A stretch of DNA of 64,000 nt, taken from the NCBI RefSeq assembly GCF_019457905.1, contig NZ_JAHZSV010000021.1, positions 1 through 64,000 of the forward strand, in the 5' to 3' direction. This document shows positions 27,271 to 37,322 of the stretch, piece by piece (position 1 is the stretch's first letter; each line of letters starts with the position of its first letter). The notes under the pieces were generated by a model. It was not told the DNA's origin. It saw only the letters and a program-made list of their open reading frames with translations, and searched no databases. Both the position numbers and the translations under genes were made by a program. The DNA comes from Flagellimonas abyssi (GTDB taxonomy: Bacteria; Bacteroidota; Bacteroidia; Flavobacteriales; Flavobacteriaceae).

Positions 27271-30180
27271 CTACAATTTTTTAGAAAGTGATATACGCTT
27301 TTCGAGGTCAATCTTTGGGGTGATGGATTCCAAATACGTTGACCCCAAAGCTTTCTTGTTCTCAACGAACGGACGAATCTGAAACAACCACAATTTATCG
27401 TCCTTAAAACCAAGTTCCACATCAAAAGCACCCTCATAATCCGAATTGGTCTCTTTGGGAACACGCTCCCGAATAGTGCGTGCCAAATCACGGATTTCTT
27501 TGATGTTCCTTTCCTTTAACACTCGCTCTTGAAAGGTTGCACTCTTCTTTTCGATACCGCCCGTTACAGGAAGCACATTGTAAAAACGTTCCCTGGCTGG
27601 AGCCAACAAGGTATAGCCTCCGCTATCTTTGATCAGGTATTGCTCCGCAGCCTGACCATCCACAGCGCCACCGGCTCCTCTGCTGAAGGCAACGGTAAGG
27701 TCTTTATCCGTTCCTGAACTTATTCCTTTGGTGATCAAAACTCCTGAGTAGTCCACGTCCACGCTCGGAATCACCAAGATTGATGGGTACACATTTTCAG
27801 GATTCAACAAATATTTTTGGCGCCATTTAAAGCTCCTTTCCGTGTAGGGCGATGCCCAAACATCTTTTATACCCTCCAAAATTTTGGCTTTATCCACTGA
27901 ATTGAAAATGGTAAGGTTTAGGCCAGCTCCCGTGAATTCCTTAAGATCTTCCATGTTGGTATCGCTACGCAGAAATACAGGAACATTCCCCAAATCACCG
28001 CCCAGTACCTCTTTGAACCCATTTTCCAATTGATCTACAAAACTGTCGAGCAACTCCATCTTTTTAATGGCCGCCCGTAATATTTCCAGTTGTCTTAGCT
28101 GATAATTTTCAACCTCATTCTCGGTAATACCGGAATCCAACATTCGATTTGCCTCTTGGAACATATTGGTCAAAAATTGCCAGTATGAACCTTCTTGGTC
28201 AGGCATTGGTTGGTCCATGTGGGTCCTGAAAATCCCAAATGGAATCACCAATCCCTCAACAACCTTATCGGGGAACATTTTTTTGAGCTGGCCAAGGTTG
28301 GCCGCTTTGGGCCCACACAGTTTGCCAGAGTCATCTGCATCCACGCTTCGCATGTTGAGCACATTGTTCTCGTCCAAACGGATTTGTCCTACAGGCACCT
28401 CAATACGTTCTTCCCTTCTTTCCTTAATCGCAAAAAGAGCCAGCTCTTCTTGCGACATTTGGTTCTCAGGCTTAATAATTACGTTCCCTTTGTTCGATAC
28501 GGCGTAGAAAACCCTTGTGCCGTCATATTTTTTTAAGGCTTGCAAATTCTCATCGGAAAGGGCGGCATTGGGAATTCCAAGGTTTCGCGCCAACAATTGT
28601 ACGTGCGAGACCATGTTGCCCTCGGCCACCGTGGCAATGCCCGCCACCGGCTTTAAGTCTGACGGCGGCCGTTGGAATACATAGATCTTATCCGACGATA
28701 CCTCAATATCATCCGAACTGCCCCCCACTACTACAAGTTCACCAAAAGCATACCCAGGGTTGAGACCTCGAATGGTACTTTGGTTCTGTACATCCATCAC
28801 TTTGTTCGCCAATTGCGATTCCATGGAAATCATATTGCCCAATTCGCCAACGCTCTGCCCCAAATGGAGCGACACCGAGCCACGGATCTTGTCATCTATA
28901 AATCCTGCTGCGAGGGGTTCAAAGGCCACATATTGCTTTACTATGGCATCATAATTTGCCTTTGTCATCGCGGCGCTCCATTCCACTGCGGCCCTTGCCC
29001 TGTTCAACACCTCGGTTAATTCCCCAAGTGATTGTTCCGGCACATCATAGTTTGTGAGCCCGGGAGCCAATTGGTTCCATTCCCATTGTTCGAGATAGCC
29101 CGATCCAGTAACGGCCATACCCAAATAACAGATTTTATGCAGTAGGTCTTTCAAGTTTTGCGGTTGGTACTCTGGTGAACTCTTAAATACGATCTCTTCC
29201 AATTTCAATGATACATCAAGCAACTGAAGCCTTGCCATGGGTCTTTCTTCTTCCAAGAGCCCTTCCCGTATATCATATAAGAGCTGAGAAGCCTGTTCAA
29301 CCAATAGTTTTGGTGAATTCAATTCTGAGGAACTTGCGGCAAAACCACTTATTGAATTACCAAGCGGAGTTCCCTTCGTCAACGGAGCCATTTGTGCCAG
29401 GGCAAAAATATCTACAGGTTTATGAAACTCTTTCATGGTGGTGACCAAGGCATCTATCTTTAGTGCAATATCCGCAGGTAACTTTGAACTATGTGTTTTT
29501 TTAAACTTGATCACTTTCTGGATATCCGATTCTTCCGGCTGACTGTGAATCTTTGTCCGCAGGTCCATAAAAGGCAGATATAAGTCTGATATCACTTTGG
29601 ATTCGCTCCTCATCTTTTGCGCAACATTGTCATCCCCATTATGTGGAATATCCTTTAGCGATTGACGAACCAAAAAGTACTCGTTCCTTAAAATTTCATC
29701 CTTGGCCAAGAGCCATTTATAAAATTCAATCCCCCAAGCTTGCTCATCTTCGGATTGTATGGCGCCACGGTAAAACTGACCTTTTTGATTGATCCAACCG
29801 TTGTCCACACTCCTTAAATATTTATCAAGTTGGTACTGTTTGAGCCTGGAATGGTCGTTCTCGACGTCCCAAAGGGATTCCATATCAGTGTACGCCAAGA
29901 TTTGTCCCAAAAAGATATGGTTCGATTTCCCCAGGGCTACCACCTCATCCTTATATCGGGCATGCTGGACTCCTGTACCAATGTTATCGGGGCAAGGGTC
30001 TTTGGGTGGACGGATGCTTCCATCGGTACAGAACCATCGAATGTCTTTGTACGGTCCCCGAATATCATTCTTATACTTGTTGACAAGCACAGTGACTTCC
30101 TTCGGTTCCAATTTTTGAGCTTGGAGCACACATGACAAGGTGAGCAAAAGATAAAATATACCTAAGATAAAACGTTTCAT
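27271..30180 (-). CDS. Exported PEP/pyruvate dikinase-like protein, glucan-water-dikinase domain order
   Basis: A 969-residue protein with a signal peptide (MKRFILGIFYLLLTLSCVLQAQ), chosen by starting at the ATG at 30180. Residues 25-490 are helical and unrecognised. A phosphohistidine swivelling domain lies near 490-560 with the catalytic His in 'GNMVSHVQLLARNLGIP' (about H526). The ATP-grasp pyruvate-phosphate-dikinase N-domain follows at about 640-950: 'GPKAANLGQLK', 'RSDTNMEDLKEFTGAGLN', 'VWASPYTERSFKWRQKYL', 'DYSGVLIT'. There is no C-terminal PEP/pyruvate barrel. The His-before-ATP order is that of glucan water dikinases, not PEP synthase. ATP use outside the cytosol is unexpected. Confidence 0.85.
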   Translation of the reverse strand: MKRFILGIFYLLLTLSCVLQAQKLEPKEVTVLVNKYKNDIRGPYKDIRWFCTDGSIRPPKDPCPDNIGTGVQHARYKDEVVALGKSNHIFLGQILAYTDMESLWDVENDHSRLKQYQLDKYLRSVDNGWINQKGQFYRGAIQSEDEQAWGIEFYKWLLAKDEILRNEYFLVRQSLKDIPHNGDDNVAQKMRSESKVISDLYLPFMDLRTKIHSQPEESDIQKVIKFKKTHSSKLPADIALKIDALVTTMKEFHKPVDIFALAQMAPLTKGTPLGNSISGFAASSSELNSPKLLVEQASQLLYDIREGLLEEERPMARLQLLDVSLKLEEIVFKSSPEYQPQNLKDLLHKICYLGMAVTGSGYLEQWEWNQLAPGLTNYDVPEQSLGELTEVLNRARAAVEWSAAMTKANYDAIVKQYVAFEPLAAGFIDDKIRGSVSLHLGQSVGELGNMISMESQLANKVMDVQNQSTIRGLNPGYAFGELVVVGGSSDDIEVSSDKIYVFQRPPSDLKPVAGIATVAEGNMVSHVQLLARNLGIPNAALSDENLQALKKYDGTRVFYAVSNKGNVIIKPENQMSQEELALFAIKERREERIEVPVGQIRLDENNVLNMRSVDADDSGKLCGPKAANLGQLKKMFPDKVVEGLVIPFGIFRTHMDQPMPDQEGSYWQFLTNMFQEANRMLDSGITENEVENYQLRQLEILRAAIKKMELLDSFVDQLENGFKEVLGGDLGNVPVFLRSDTNMEDLKEFTGAGLNLTIFNSVDKAKILEGIKDVWASPYTERSFKWRQKYLLNPENVYPSILVIPSVDVDYSGVLITKGISSGTDKDLTVAFSRGAGGAVDGQAAEQYLIKDSGGYTLLAPARERFYNVLPVTGGIEKKSATFQERVLKERNIKEIRDLARTIRERVPKETNSDYEGAFDVELGFKDDKLWLFQIRPFVENKKALGSTYLESITPKIDLEKRISLSKKL

Positions 30181-30511
30181 AGCAAATACGTTTAACAATG
30201 CTTTCCAACAGTAAAGCAACTTTTGGAACATTGTCTATTGTAGTAAATATATTCAAATAACATCAGAATTTGTTGTTTGCTCATTTCAATCTTGTACCAT
30301 GGGATAAATGAACAAGTGCCAATATTTATTCATTAATTTTTATTGAACCATGAGAATGATAGGATCATATTTGAAGAGAACTAACAATCCAGTCAAAAGT
30401 GAACCTTTACTTTTAAATCCTTCAATAGTTGAATCTACAGAAGAACTGTAAATTTGTAGGGTTAATCAAGTTTTGAATGGACTGCCAATCAAACTTAGAA
30501 TATAAAAAATA
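30181..30511. other. Divergent intergenic region
   Basis: 331 AT-rich bases between the dikinase operon (leftward) and the pseudouridine synthase gene (rightward). A 33-codon frame starts with ATG at 30350 and ends at 30451 (MRMIGSYLKRT...), but nothing supports translation. Promoters for both sides must lie here; no operator or riboswitch was recognised. Confidence 0.5.
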
Positions 30512-32176
30512 TTGGCAACTAGCTTACCTTTAAAGGAATACAAAGTAGTTTATTTGAAAACGAATGGGCAGGACAAAATACCTGAGTCATTTGAATATCC
30601 TCATTTTTATACGCCCATTGCCATTGCCAAGAAAGCAGCGAAAGACCTTCAAAATAGATTGCAACAGAATTTGCCAGAATTGATGAATCAACCTACAGGA
30701 CGTATGTTAGGGGTCCTTGTGGTACAAACCAAGAACGGTGAACTTGGATATCTAAGTGCATATTCTGGCGAGCTTCAACCTGAGCTGGAAAAATTACTAT
30801 TTGTACCTCCTGTTCATCAATTACCAAAAGGAGAAGATTTTCCAGAGATGGCCAGCATCAATGCCATTAGCAAAGAAGTTAAAGCGCTGGAAGAAAGTGA
30901 TGTGTTCATCACTGCCAAGCAACGCCTAAAAAAGACCACAAAAGAGACCAAAGAAAATATACTTGCTGCCAAGAAAGCGGCAAAAAAGAGCAAATTGGAA
31001 CGTGACAGACTTAGAAAAGAGTCTATTTACCTACCTGATAAAGAGCGCCAGGAACTTTTGGACGATTTGGTGAAGCAAGGTACCAATGCCGGGATGGACC
31101 TGAGACGTTTTACACGTTCCGAGAACTTGCGGTTAGAAAAAGCTATTGGTGCATACAGGAAGTTGGAAGAACGAATTGAAGCACTCAAAATGCTACGTAA
31201 AACCAAGTCCAATCAGCTACAGGATGCTATTTTTGAATCGTTCATTTTTTTGAACGGTGAGGGAGAAGGCAAATCCGTTAAAACGGTATTTACCGATTTT
31301 GGGGTGGATGTACCACCTGCAGGTGCAGGAGAGTGTGCTGCTCCAAAACTATTTCAATATGCATTTAAACAAGGATTGAAACCTGTGGCGCTAGCTGAGT
31401 TCTGGTGGGGACCGTCTCCCGATTCGGAAATTAGGGAACATGGTAAGTTTTACCCGGCATGTAAAGGCAAGTGCCAGCCTATTCTGGCACATATGCTCAA
31501 AGGAATCCCTGTAAAACCAAATCCCTTGTTGGAAAATTTTGGGGCAGGAAAGAAACTGGAAGTGCTGTTTGAAGACGAACATTTGGTTGTCGTAAATAAA
31601 CCTACCGGCATGTTGTCTGTGCCAGGCAGGCACATAAAAGATTCTGTAAAATCCCGTATTCTGGAACAGTATCCGAAAGCTTCCGGCCCCATAATTGTAC
31701 ATCGACTGGATCAAGATACCTCTGGAATAATGATTGTTACCCTTTCCAAAAAAGCGAACAAACTACTGCAACAACAATTCTTGGAGCGTACGATTCGCAA
31801 AACCTATTTTGCGGTTCTAGAGAAACCAATTGAAGAAAACACCGGAGAGATAGCGCTTCCCCTTATCTTGGATATCAATAACAGGCCCATGCAAATGGTA
31901 GATTATAAACACGGTAAACCTGCTTTGACACAATATGAGGTCATAAAAAAGACAGTCAGTCAAACCTTAATCAAATTGAATCCTATAACGGGACGTTCAC
32001 ATCAATTGCGGGTACATTGTGCCCATAAACTGGGACTTCATGCACCAATTGTTGGAGATAATCTATATGGCACCCCTTCAAAACGACTTTGTTTGCATGC
32101 ACAACAGGTAGAATTTGTTCATCCTATTAACAATGAGCGGATAAAAATCAAGACAGAAATGCCTTTTGTTATTTGA
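30512..32176 (+). CDS. RluA-family pseudouridine synthase with long N-terminal extension
   Basis: A 554-residue RNA pseudouridine synthase. The catalytic RluA domain is at about 350-554 with the active-site motif 'VHRLDQDTSGIMIVT' (Asp of RLD), 'FEDEHLVVVNKPTGMLSVPG' before it and 'PITGRSHQLRVHCA' after it. The first 340 residues hold a coiled helical region (120-220) and a Cys-containing module 'GAGECAAPK ... FYPACKGKCQP' that occurs in this RluA subgroup and may bind metal. It turns uridine into pseudouridine in rRNA or tRNA. Start is TTG at 30512. It ends just before the left end of the tRNA-bounded island. Confidence 0.88.
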   Translation: MATSLPLKEYKVVYLKTNGQDKIPESFEYPHFYTPIAIAKKAAKDLQNRLQQNLPELMNQPTGRMLGVLVVQTKNGELGYLSAYSGELQPELEKLLFVPPVHQLPKGEDFPEMASINAISKEVKALEESDVFITAKQRLKKTTKETKENILAAKKAAKKSKLERDRLRKESIYLPDKERQELLDDLVKQGTNAGMDLRRFTRSENLRLEKAIGAYRKLEERIEALKMLRKTKSNQLQDAIFESFIFLNGEGEGKSVKTVFTDFGVDVPPAGAGECAAPKLFQYAFKQGLKPVALAEFWWGPSPDSEIREHGKFYPACKGKCQPILAHMLKGIPVKPNPLLENFGAGKKLEVLFEDEHLVVVNKPTGMLSVPGRHIKDSVKSRILEQYPKASGPIIVHRLDQDTSGIMIVTLSKKANKLLQQQFLERTIRKTYFAVLEKPIEENTGEIALPLILDINNRPMQMVDYKHGKPALTQYEVIKKTVSQTLIKLNPITGRSHQLRVHCAHKLGLHAPIVGDNLYGTPSKRLCLHAQQVEFVHPINNERIKIKTEMPFVI

Positions 32177-32237
32177 AAATTGTGGGGTAGATCACCAATT
32201 AAGAAAATTTTGGTTAATTCATTTTAATTGATTGTAG

Positions 32238-32262
32238 AAAAGTAGCCCCGGCAAGAATCGAA
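32238..32262 (-). repeat. Left att-like repeat: copy of tRNA-Arg 3' end
   Basis: 25 bases identical to 44718-44742, starting aaaagtagccccggcaagaa. On the minus strand this is the last T-arm and 3' acceptor bases of tRNA-Arg(CCT). The rest of the tRNA is absent here. This is the usual trace of integration into the 3' end of a tRNA gene. Confidence 0.85.
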
Positions 32263-32600
32263 ATTTCCTCTTGGATCCCTAGTTTTATTGGGGTTTCCAC
32301 TTTTTGATTTGAAAATGTTTACGATTTGTGAACTTTTGTGATTGATTTGTCTTTCATCATTTCAAATATACCTGAACAATTACAAAATCATCAATGAAGT
32401 AAAACTGATTAAACATGTTATGCGTGTTGAAAATAAGATAGTACTACCCTAAAATTCAACTTGAGATTGTTTAACCATTGAGATGATTCTAGTCTGCTAC
32501 GTCCCATGATTAGTAGATAACGCCTTAAGAAATTTGAAATCATTTACGCGTTTACAATATAAATAGGCCAATTACTTACTCTAGATTCATCAAAGCGAAC
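32263..32600. other. Non-coding left end of the island
   Basis: 338 AT-rich bases between the att-like repeat and the second hybrid two-component gene. No frame with support is seen. A promoter for the regulator is expected near 32540-32590. Short runs such as gtttacgatttgtgaac are present but no repeat set or palindrome was convincing. Confidence 0.5.
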
Positions 32601-35600
32601 ATGTTAGGCCAAAATCGGGCTCTAGGTTTAAGAAAAAAGGTATATTGTAAAAACAAACCTCAACCATTAAAGGCATTGCAAAAAAAAAGTAGCCATAACG
32701 GCCTTGTCTTTTTATACCGGTGCAGCATGCTGGTCTTATTATTGTGCCTTGGCAAGTCTACATTTAGTCAAGCTCAAGGTCCACCCGAGGCCCACAATCG
32801 ATTTTCATTCAATAACCTTACAGTAAATGACGGCCTTTCACAGAACAGTGTAGTGGGCATCGCCCAAGACACCACCGGATATCTTTGGTTTGCCACACAG
32901 GATGGGTTGAACAAATACGATGGAAGAGAATTTAACATCTATAAAGAACAGTTTGAAGATGTTACCAGACCCACTTACAGTAAACTTGGCAAGGTGTTCA
33001 TTGACTCCGATAACACCTTATGGGTCATCACCAATCCCGGGACCTTGAAATTCTATGATAGAAAAAAGGAAGAATTTCAAAAAATAAAATCCATAGATAG
33101 TGCCAGTGTTGTGTACGAAGATTCACGAAGGAACATCTATATTGGCACTTATAAAAAGGGGCTCTTTCGAATCAAAGCCAATAAGAAGGATACTATCCAG
33201 ATGCTGGGCGGTCAAAACAAGTCACTGGAGATATACGATTTAATCGAAAGGGGGGATCATCTTTGGATAGCGGCATCGGGAGGAGTCTATAAGCTGAACA
33301 ATGATAAACAGGCTTTGGACACTATCTACCGATCATCTGGGACAAACTTTAGTGCTTTTACCACAAATGAAGAAAATATGTATGTGGGCTCTTATCAAAA
33401 AGGACTATTTATAAAGTCGGCCTCGTCAGAAACCTTTGCTCAATTCAAGGGTTTTGGAAATGAAAAATTCCCAACGGATTTGGTCATACAAGACCTTTTG
33501 TTGGACAAATATGGCCGATTATGGGTTGCAACGTACGGACAAGGTTTGTACATCATTGATTTCTCCACCAAGAGCTTTAGGCATTTTTTGGCCGATAGAA
33601 ACAATCCCGATGCCATTCATTATGATGACATTTTATTTCTATTCGAGGATTTCACAGGAACTATTTGGCTAGGTACGGATGGTGCGGGGGTCAGCTATTA
33701 TGATGAGTACTTGGCCAAGTTCAATAGTCTCACCAACAAAAATGTGCCCAAAGAGGCCCATGTGGATGTCATAAGGGCCATTGCCAAGGAAGGCCAAAGC
33801 CTTTGGCTGGGAACCTCGGGCAAAGGGTTGACCAAAATTAATTTGGATACCCAACAGGCCTTCACCATCAAAATCGGGGAATCCAATTTAATCGGGGACA
33901 GGATTATGTCCCTGTATCACGATGGCAATACCTTATGGATCGGACATCAAGAACATGGTCTCCAAAAAATGCGGGGCAACAATCAAATTGAAACCATTGA
34001 AGAATTACGAAATCATACGATTTGGAAGATTTATAAGGCGCCCAACAACAATCTATGGCTGTGTACAAGAAACAAGGGGCTCATCTTATTCGATAAGAAA
34101 AATGGTATTGTAGCCCAATTCAATTCGGAAAACTCCAATTTGACCACGGACAATATTAGAACCATTGAACATTTCAAAGACAATATTTTTTGGGTGGGAA
34201 CTGAACAGAGCGGCCTCTTTTCCCTTAACATGGATACCCGAAGGATAGTGAAAATTGACTCAATTGCCGATGATATAAAATCCTTGCTCCATAAAAATGA
34301 AAGACTTTGGATAGGCACAAACGGAAATGGACTGAAGTCCTATGAACCATCCACAGGAGAAATTCTACATTTTACGGTTAAAACTGGATTGCCGAACAAT
34401 GTTGTCTATGGAATCCTACCGGACGAACAAGGGAACCTTTGGTTGAGCTCCAATCGAGGTATTTCCAGGTTTTCATATCATAATGGGAAACATGCCGTGG
34501 AAAATTATGGAAACTATGATGGTCTACAATCCTACGAATTCAATACCGGGGCCTATTTCAAAGATGAAGAGGGAACGCTTTACTTTGGTGGTTTGGAAGG
34601 TCTCAATTGGTTTCGGCCGGAACAATTGGAAACCAATCCCTTTAAACCCAAAACCGTAATCACCAATGTAAAGGTTTTTAACGATACGCGGAATCTTTCG
34701 GAAAACGTTCCTTTAAAGCATACACAAAACACCATTACATTCGCGTTCTCATCATTGCAATTCTCTCAACCCAGCCTAAATCAATATAAATACAGATTAA
34801 TAGGCAATGATGAAAATTGGATTAATGCAGGCAACAACAATACGGCCCGATATACAAATTTGTCTCCCGGCGAGTATACCTTTCAGGTGCTCTCCAGCAA
34901 TTATGATGGCATTTGGGGCGATGTCCCGGCCACCTACAGTTTTGAAATAGAACAACCGTGGCACTTTACGAACATGGCCGTCGCCGTATTTACCACATTT
35001 ATATTCCAAGGCTGTTTTATTGCCATTGGCATTTTTATGCTACTGCTGTACTTTAGGCTAAGGAAACGGGATTATCTATTGTACGGTGTTTATATTTTGA
35101 TATTTGCCACCTATTTCTTTTTAAGAATAGACCTTGAACTGGAATTACAACTTTTTTTTAAGAATTATGACACTTCCTATTATTTTTTAGCCCCACTGGT
35201 GTTTTTACTATCAGGGGTTTTCATTGCTTTTGTTGACTCGTTTGCAGAAATCCGGGACCATCATGCCAAATTTTCACGTGAACTCAAATGGTTTTCCATC
35301 GCCACCTATTTGGCCGCAATTTCCATATTCTTTTATGTTCTTCTCACTAAAGATTTTTTACTGGTAAAAAGGCATTTGAACCTGCTTTTATTACCCTTAC
35401 ATTTATATGGCATCTATGCAGTGATCAGGGCCTTCATAGTGGTAAAGTCACCTTTACGTTATTATATTCTTCTCGGAAATTTTTTCCTGATCGGGTTTAG
35501 CATGGTGGGATTGAACTTGGGCAATCAGCATTCATTTTCAGGGGGAGTGGAATCCAATAATGTCTTTGGTTTTTACAGCTTTAATATTACGCAATTAGGG

Positions 35601-37193
35601 GTTTTTATAGAACTTCTCATATTTTCATTGGGTCTGGGGCACAAATTTTATCTTGTGGAGATTGAAAAAAACAAGTTTCAAAAACTTGATGAATTAAAAA
35701 CCAAACTCTACACAGATATTTCCCACGAGATACGGACCCCGCTCACCCTTATTTCGGGACCAATAGAGCATCAATTGGACAGAGCTGGACTTTCCAATGA
35801 CGATAAAAAGGAACTATCCCTTATCAAAAACAACACCCAAAGACTCTTGGGCCTAGTCAACCAAATGTTGGATTTATCCATGATAGATTCCGGTCAATAC
35901 AAGCCCAATGTTACCAAAGGCGACCTAAAAGGATTGTTGATTCAATTGATCGAGGCCTTTTCATATGTTGCCAAGGACAAAAGCATGGATCTACAGCACA
36001 ACATTAAAAAAATGGGCAACGCATGGTTTGATGCGGACGTTGTGGAAAAAATTATTTCCAACCTGTTATCCAATGCCATAAAGTACGCCCCTAAGAACAG
36101 TACCATAATCGTAACTGCCGAGGAAGAACAGCAAAATCTTGTATTTTCCGTTCTAAATTCCACCGATGGATTGAAAATAGAGGACCTAAGCAAGCTGTTT
36201 AAACGTTTTCATCAAAATAGTGAAAAATCCGAAGGTGTTGGCGTAGGGCTGGCTCTTGTACGGGAACTTGTATCTTTATCAAAGGGAAGCATTATCGCAC
36301 ACAATATTGGACAGGGCAAAATCCAGTTTACGCTCACCTTGCCGATAGGTCAACCCTTTAACAAAACTCAAACCCTCCCTTCTCCTACTTCTTATGACAA
36401 ATCGGCTCCCATGGAAGAACCTGTATTGGGCACATTTAAAAAGCCAACCTTGCTCATTGTGGAAGACGACAAGGATATCCTTTCCTATGTGGTTTCCATT
36501 TTTAAAAATGAATATGTCATCCTCAAGGCCCCAAACGGAAAGAAAGGTATAGAAGTGGCCCAAGAAAAACTTCCCGATTTGATCATAAGCGATATTATGA
36601 TGCCTGTTTGTAGCGGGATTGAGCTTTGTCAGACCATTAAGAAGAATGAGGCCACCAGCCATATCCCTATTATATTGCTCACCGCCAAAGCCGACCAAGA
36701 AAGTCAATTATCAGGCTTGGAAACAGGTGCAGATGCCTACGTAACCAAACCGTTCAGTCCCCAAATATTAAAAGTAAGGGTAGAAAAACTTCTGGAAAAT
36801 CGAATCCGTCTTCAAGAACATTACTCCAAAACCTTTAAGATAAATCCCGGACTTGTTCCTACAAAAACGGAGGAAGAATTTTTACGACGGCTGCAGAGCG
36901 TATTGGACAAACATATCACCTCCACCTCGTTCACTAGCGAAAAATTTGCCAAGCTTATGCTCATGAGCCGTTCCCAATTGCATAAAAAACTACATGCCGT
37001 CACGGGAATGTCCACAACGGAGTTCGTGCGCACACAGCGCATCAATCTGGCCAAGGAACTACTTTCCCATTCCGACGCCACTATCTCAGAAATTGCATAT
37101 CAAGTTGGATTTAATACCCCTTCCTATTTTAACAAGGTCTTCAAGGAAATTGTTGGTTGCACTCCTAACGAATATCTCTCGAAAAAGGTATAA
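32601..37193 (+). CDS. Hybrid two-component system with Reg_prop propellers, 7TM module and AraC output
   Basis: A 1530-residue one-protein signalling system. A long basic N-terminus precedes a signal segment (about 35-58). Residues 65-660 are two-component propeller repeats ('GYLWFATQDGLNKYDG', 'LWVATYGQGLY', 'IWLGTDGAGVSYY'), then a Y_Y_Y domain (about 690-785). Residues 790-1020 hold seven or so membrane helices of the 7TMR-DISM kind, where one helix is usual. Then come HisKA with His about 1042 (TDISHEIRTPLTLISGP), HATPase, a receiver with Asp about 1330 (ISDIMMPVCSG) and an AraC domain (1430-1525). It is the first gene of the island and probably controls the genes behind it. Confidence 0.9.
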   Translation: MLGQNRALGLRKKVYCKNKPQPLKALQKKSSHNGLVFLYRCSMLVLLLCLGKSTFSQAQGPPEAHNRFSFNNLTVNDGLSQNSVVGIAQDTTGYLWFATQDGLNKYDGREFNIYKEQFEDVTRPTYSKLGKVFIDSDNTLWVITNPGTLKFYDRKKEEFQKIKSIDSASVVYEDSRRNIYIGTYKKGLFRIKANKKDTIQMLGGQNKSLEIYDLIERGDHLWIAASGGVYKLNNDKQALDTIYRSSGTNFSAFTTNEENMYVGSYQKGLFIKSASSETFAQFKGFGNEKFPTDLVIQDLLLDKYGRLWVATYGQGLYIIDFSTKSFRHFLADRNNPDAIHYDDILFLFEDFTGTIWLGTDGAGVSYYDEYLAKFNSLTNKNVPKEAHVDVIRAIAKEGQSLWLGTSGKGLTKINLDTQQAFTIKIGESNLIGDRIMSLYHDGNTLWIGHQEHGLQKMRGNNQIETIEELRNHTIWKIYKAPNNNLWLCTRNKGLILFDKKNGIVAQFNSENSNLTTDNIRTIEHFKDNIFWVGTEQSGLFSLNMDTRRIVKIDSIADDIKSLLHKNERLWIGTNGNGLKSYEPSTGEILHFTVKTGLPNNVVYGILPDEQGNLWLSSNRGISRFSYHNGKHAVENYGNYDGLQSYEFNTGAYFKDEEGTLYFGGLEGLNWFRPEQLETNPFKPKTVITNVKVFNDTRNLSENVPLKHTQNTITFAFSSLQFSQPSLNQYKYRLIGNDENWINAGNNNTARYTNLSPGEYTFQVLSSNYDGIWGDVPATYSFEIEQPWHFTNMAVAVFTTFIFQGCFIAIGIFMLLLYFRLRKRDYLLYGVYILIFATYFFLRIDLELELQLFFKNYDTSYYFLAPLVFLLSGVFIAFVDSFAEIRDHHAKFSRELKWFSIATYLAAISIFFYVLLTKDFLLVKRHLNLLLLPLHLYGIYAVIRAFIVVKSPLRYYILLGNFFLIGFSMVGLNLGNQHSFSGGVESNNVFGFYSFNITQLGVFIELLIFSLGLGHKFYLVEIEKNKFQKLDELKTKLYTDISHEIRTPLTLISGPIEHQLDRAGLSNDDKKELSLIKNNTQRLLGLVNQMLDLSMIDSGQYKPNVTKGDLKGLLIQLIEAFSYVAKDKSMDLQHNIKKMGNAWFDADVVEKIISNLLSNAIKYAPKNSTIIVTAEEEQQNLVFSVLNSTDGLKIEDLSKLFKRFHQNSEKSEGVGVGLALVRELVSLSKGSIIAHNIGQGKIQFTLTLPIGQPFNKTQTLPSPTSYDKSAPMEEPVLGTFKKPTLLIVEDDKDILSYVVSIFKNEYVILKAPNGKKGIEVAQEKLPDLIISDIMMPVCSGIELCQTIKKNEATSHIPIILLTAKADQESQLSGLETGADAYVTKPFSPQILKVRVEKLLENRIRLQEHYSKTFKINPGLVPTKTEEEFLRRLQSVLDKHITSTSFTSEKFAKLMLMSRSQLHKKLHAVTGMSTTEFVRTQRINLAKELLSHSDATISEIAYQVGFNTPSYFNKVFKEIVGCTPNEYLSKKV

Positions 37194-37322
37194 AACAAGG
37201 TTTTTTTACAGTCGGAAACATATCTTCCATCATTGAAAACATATCTTTCATCCACTCCCTCAACGTCCAGATATCTTTACAACAAGTTTTAACCGGACAG
37301 GTTCAATGCCTTCCATGATATG

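Noticed and set aside
30350..30451. 33-codon frame before the pseudouridine synthase
   Set aside because: Too short, no conservation evidence, no ribosome-site or neighbour support.
32238..32262. A second tRNA-Arg gene
   Set aside because: Only the T-arm and 3' acceptor bases match; D arm and anticodon arm are absent, so it is an att-type copy, not a tRNA.
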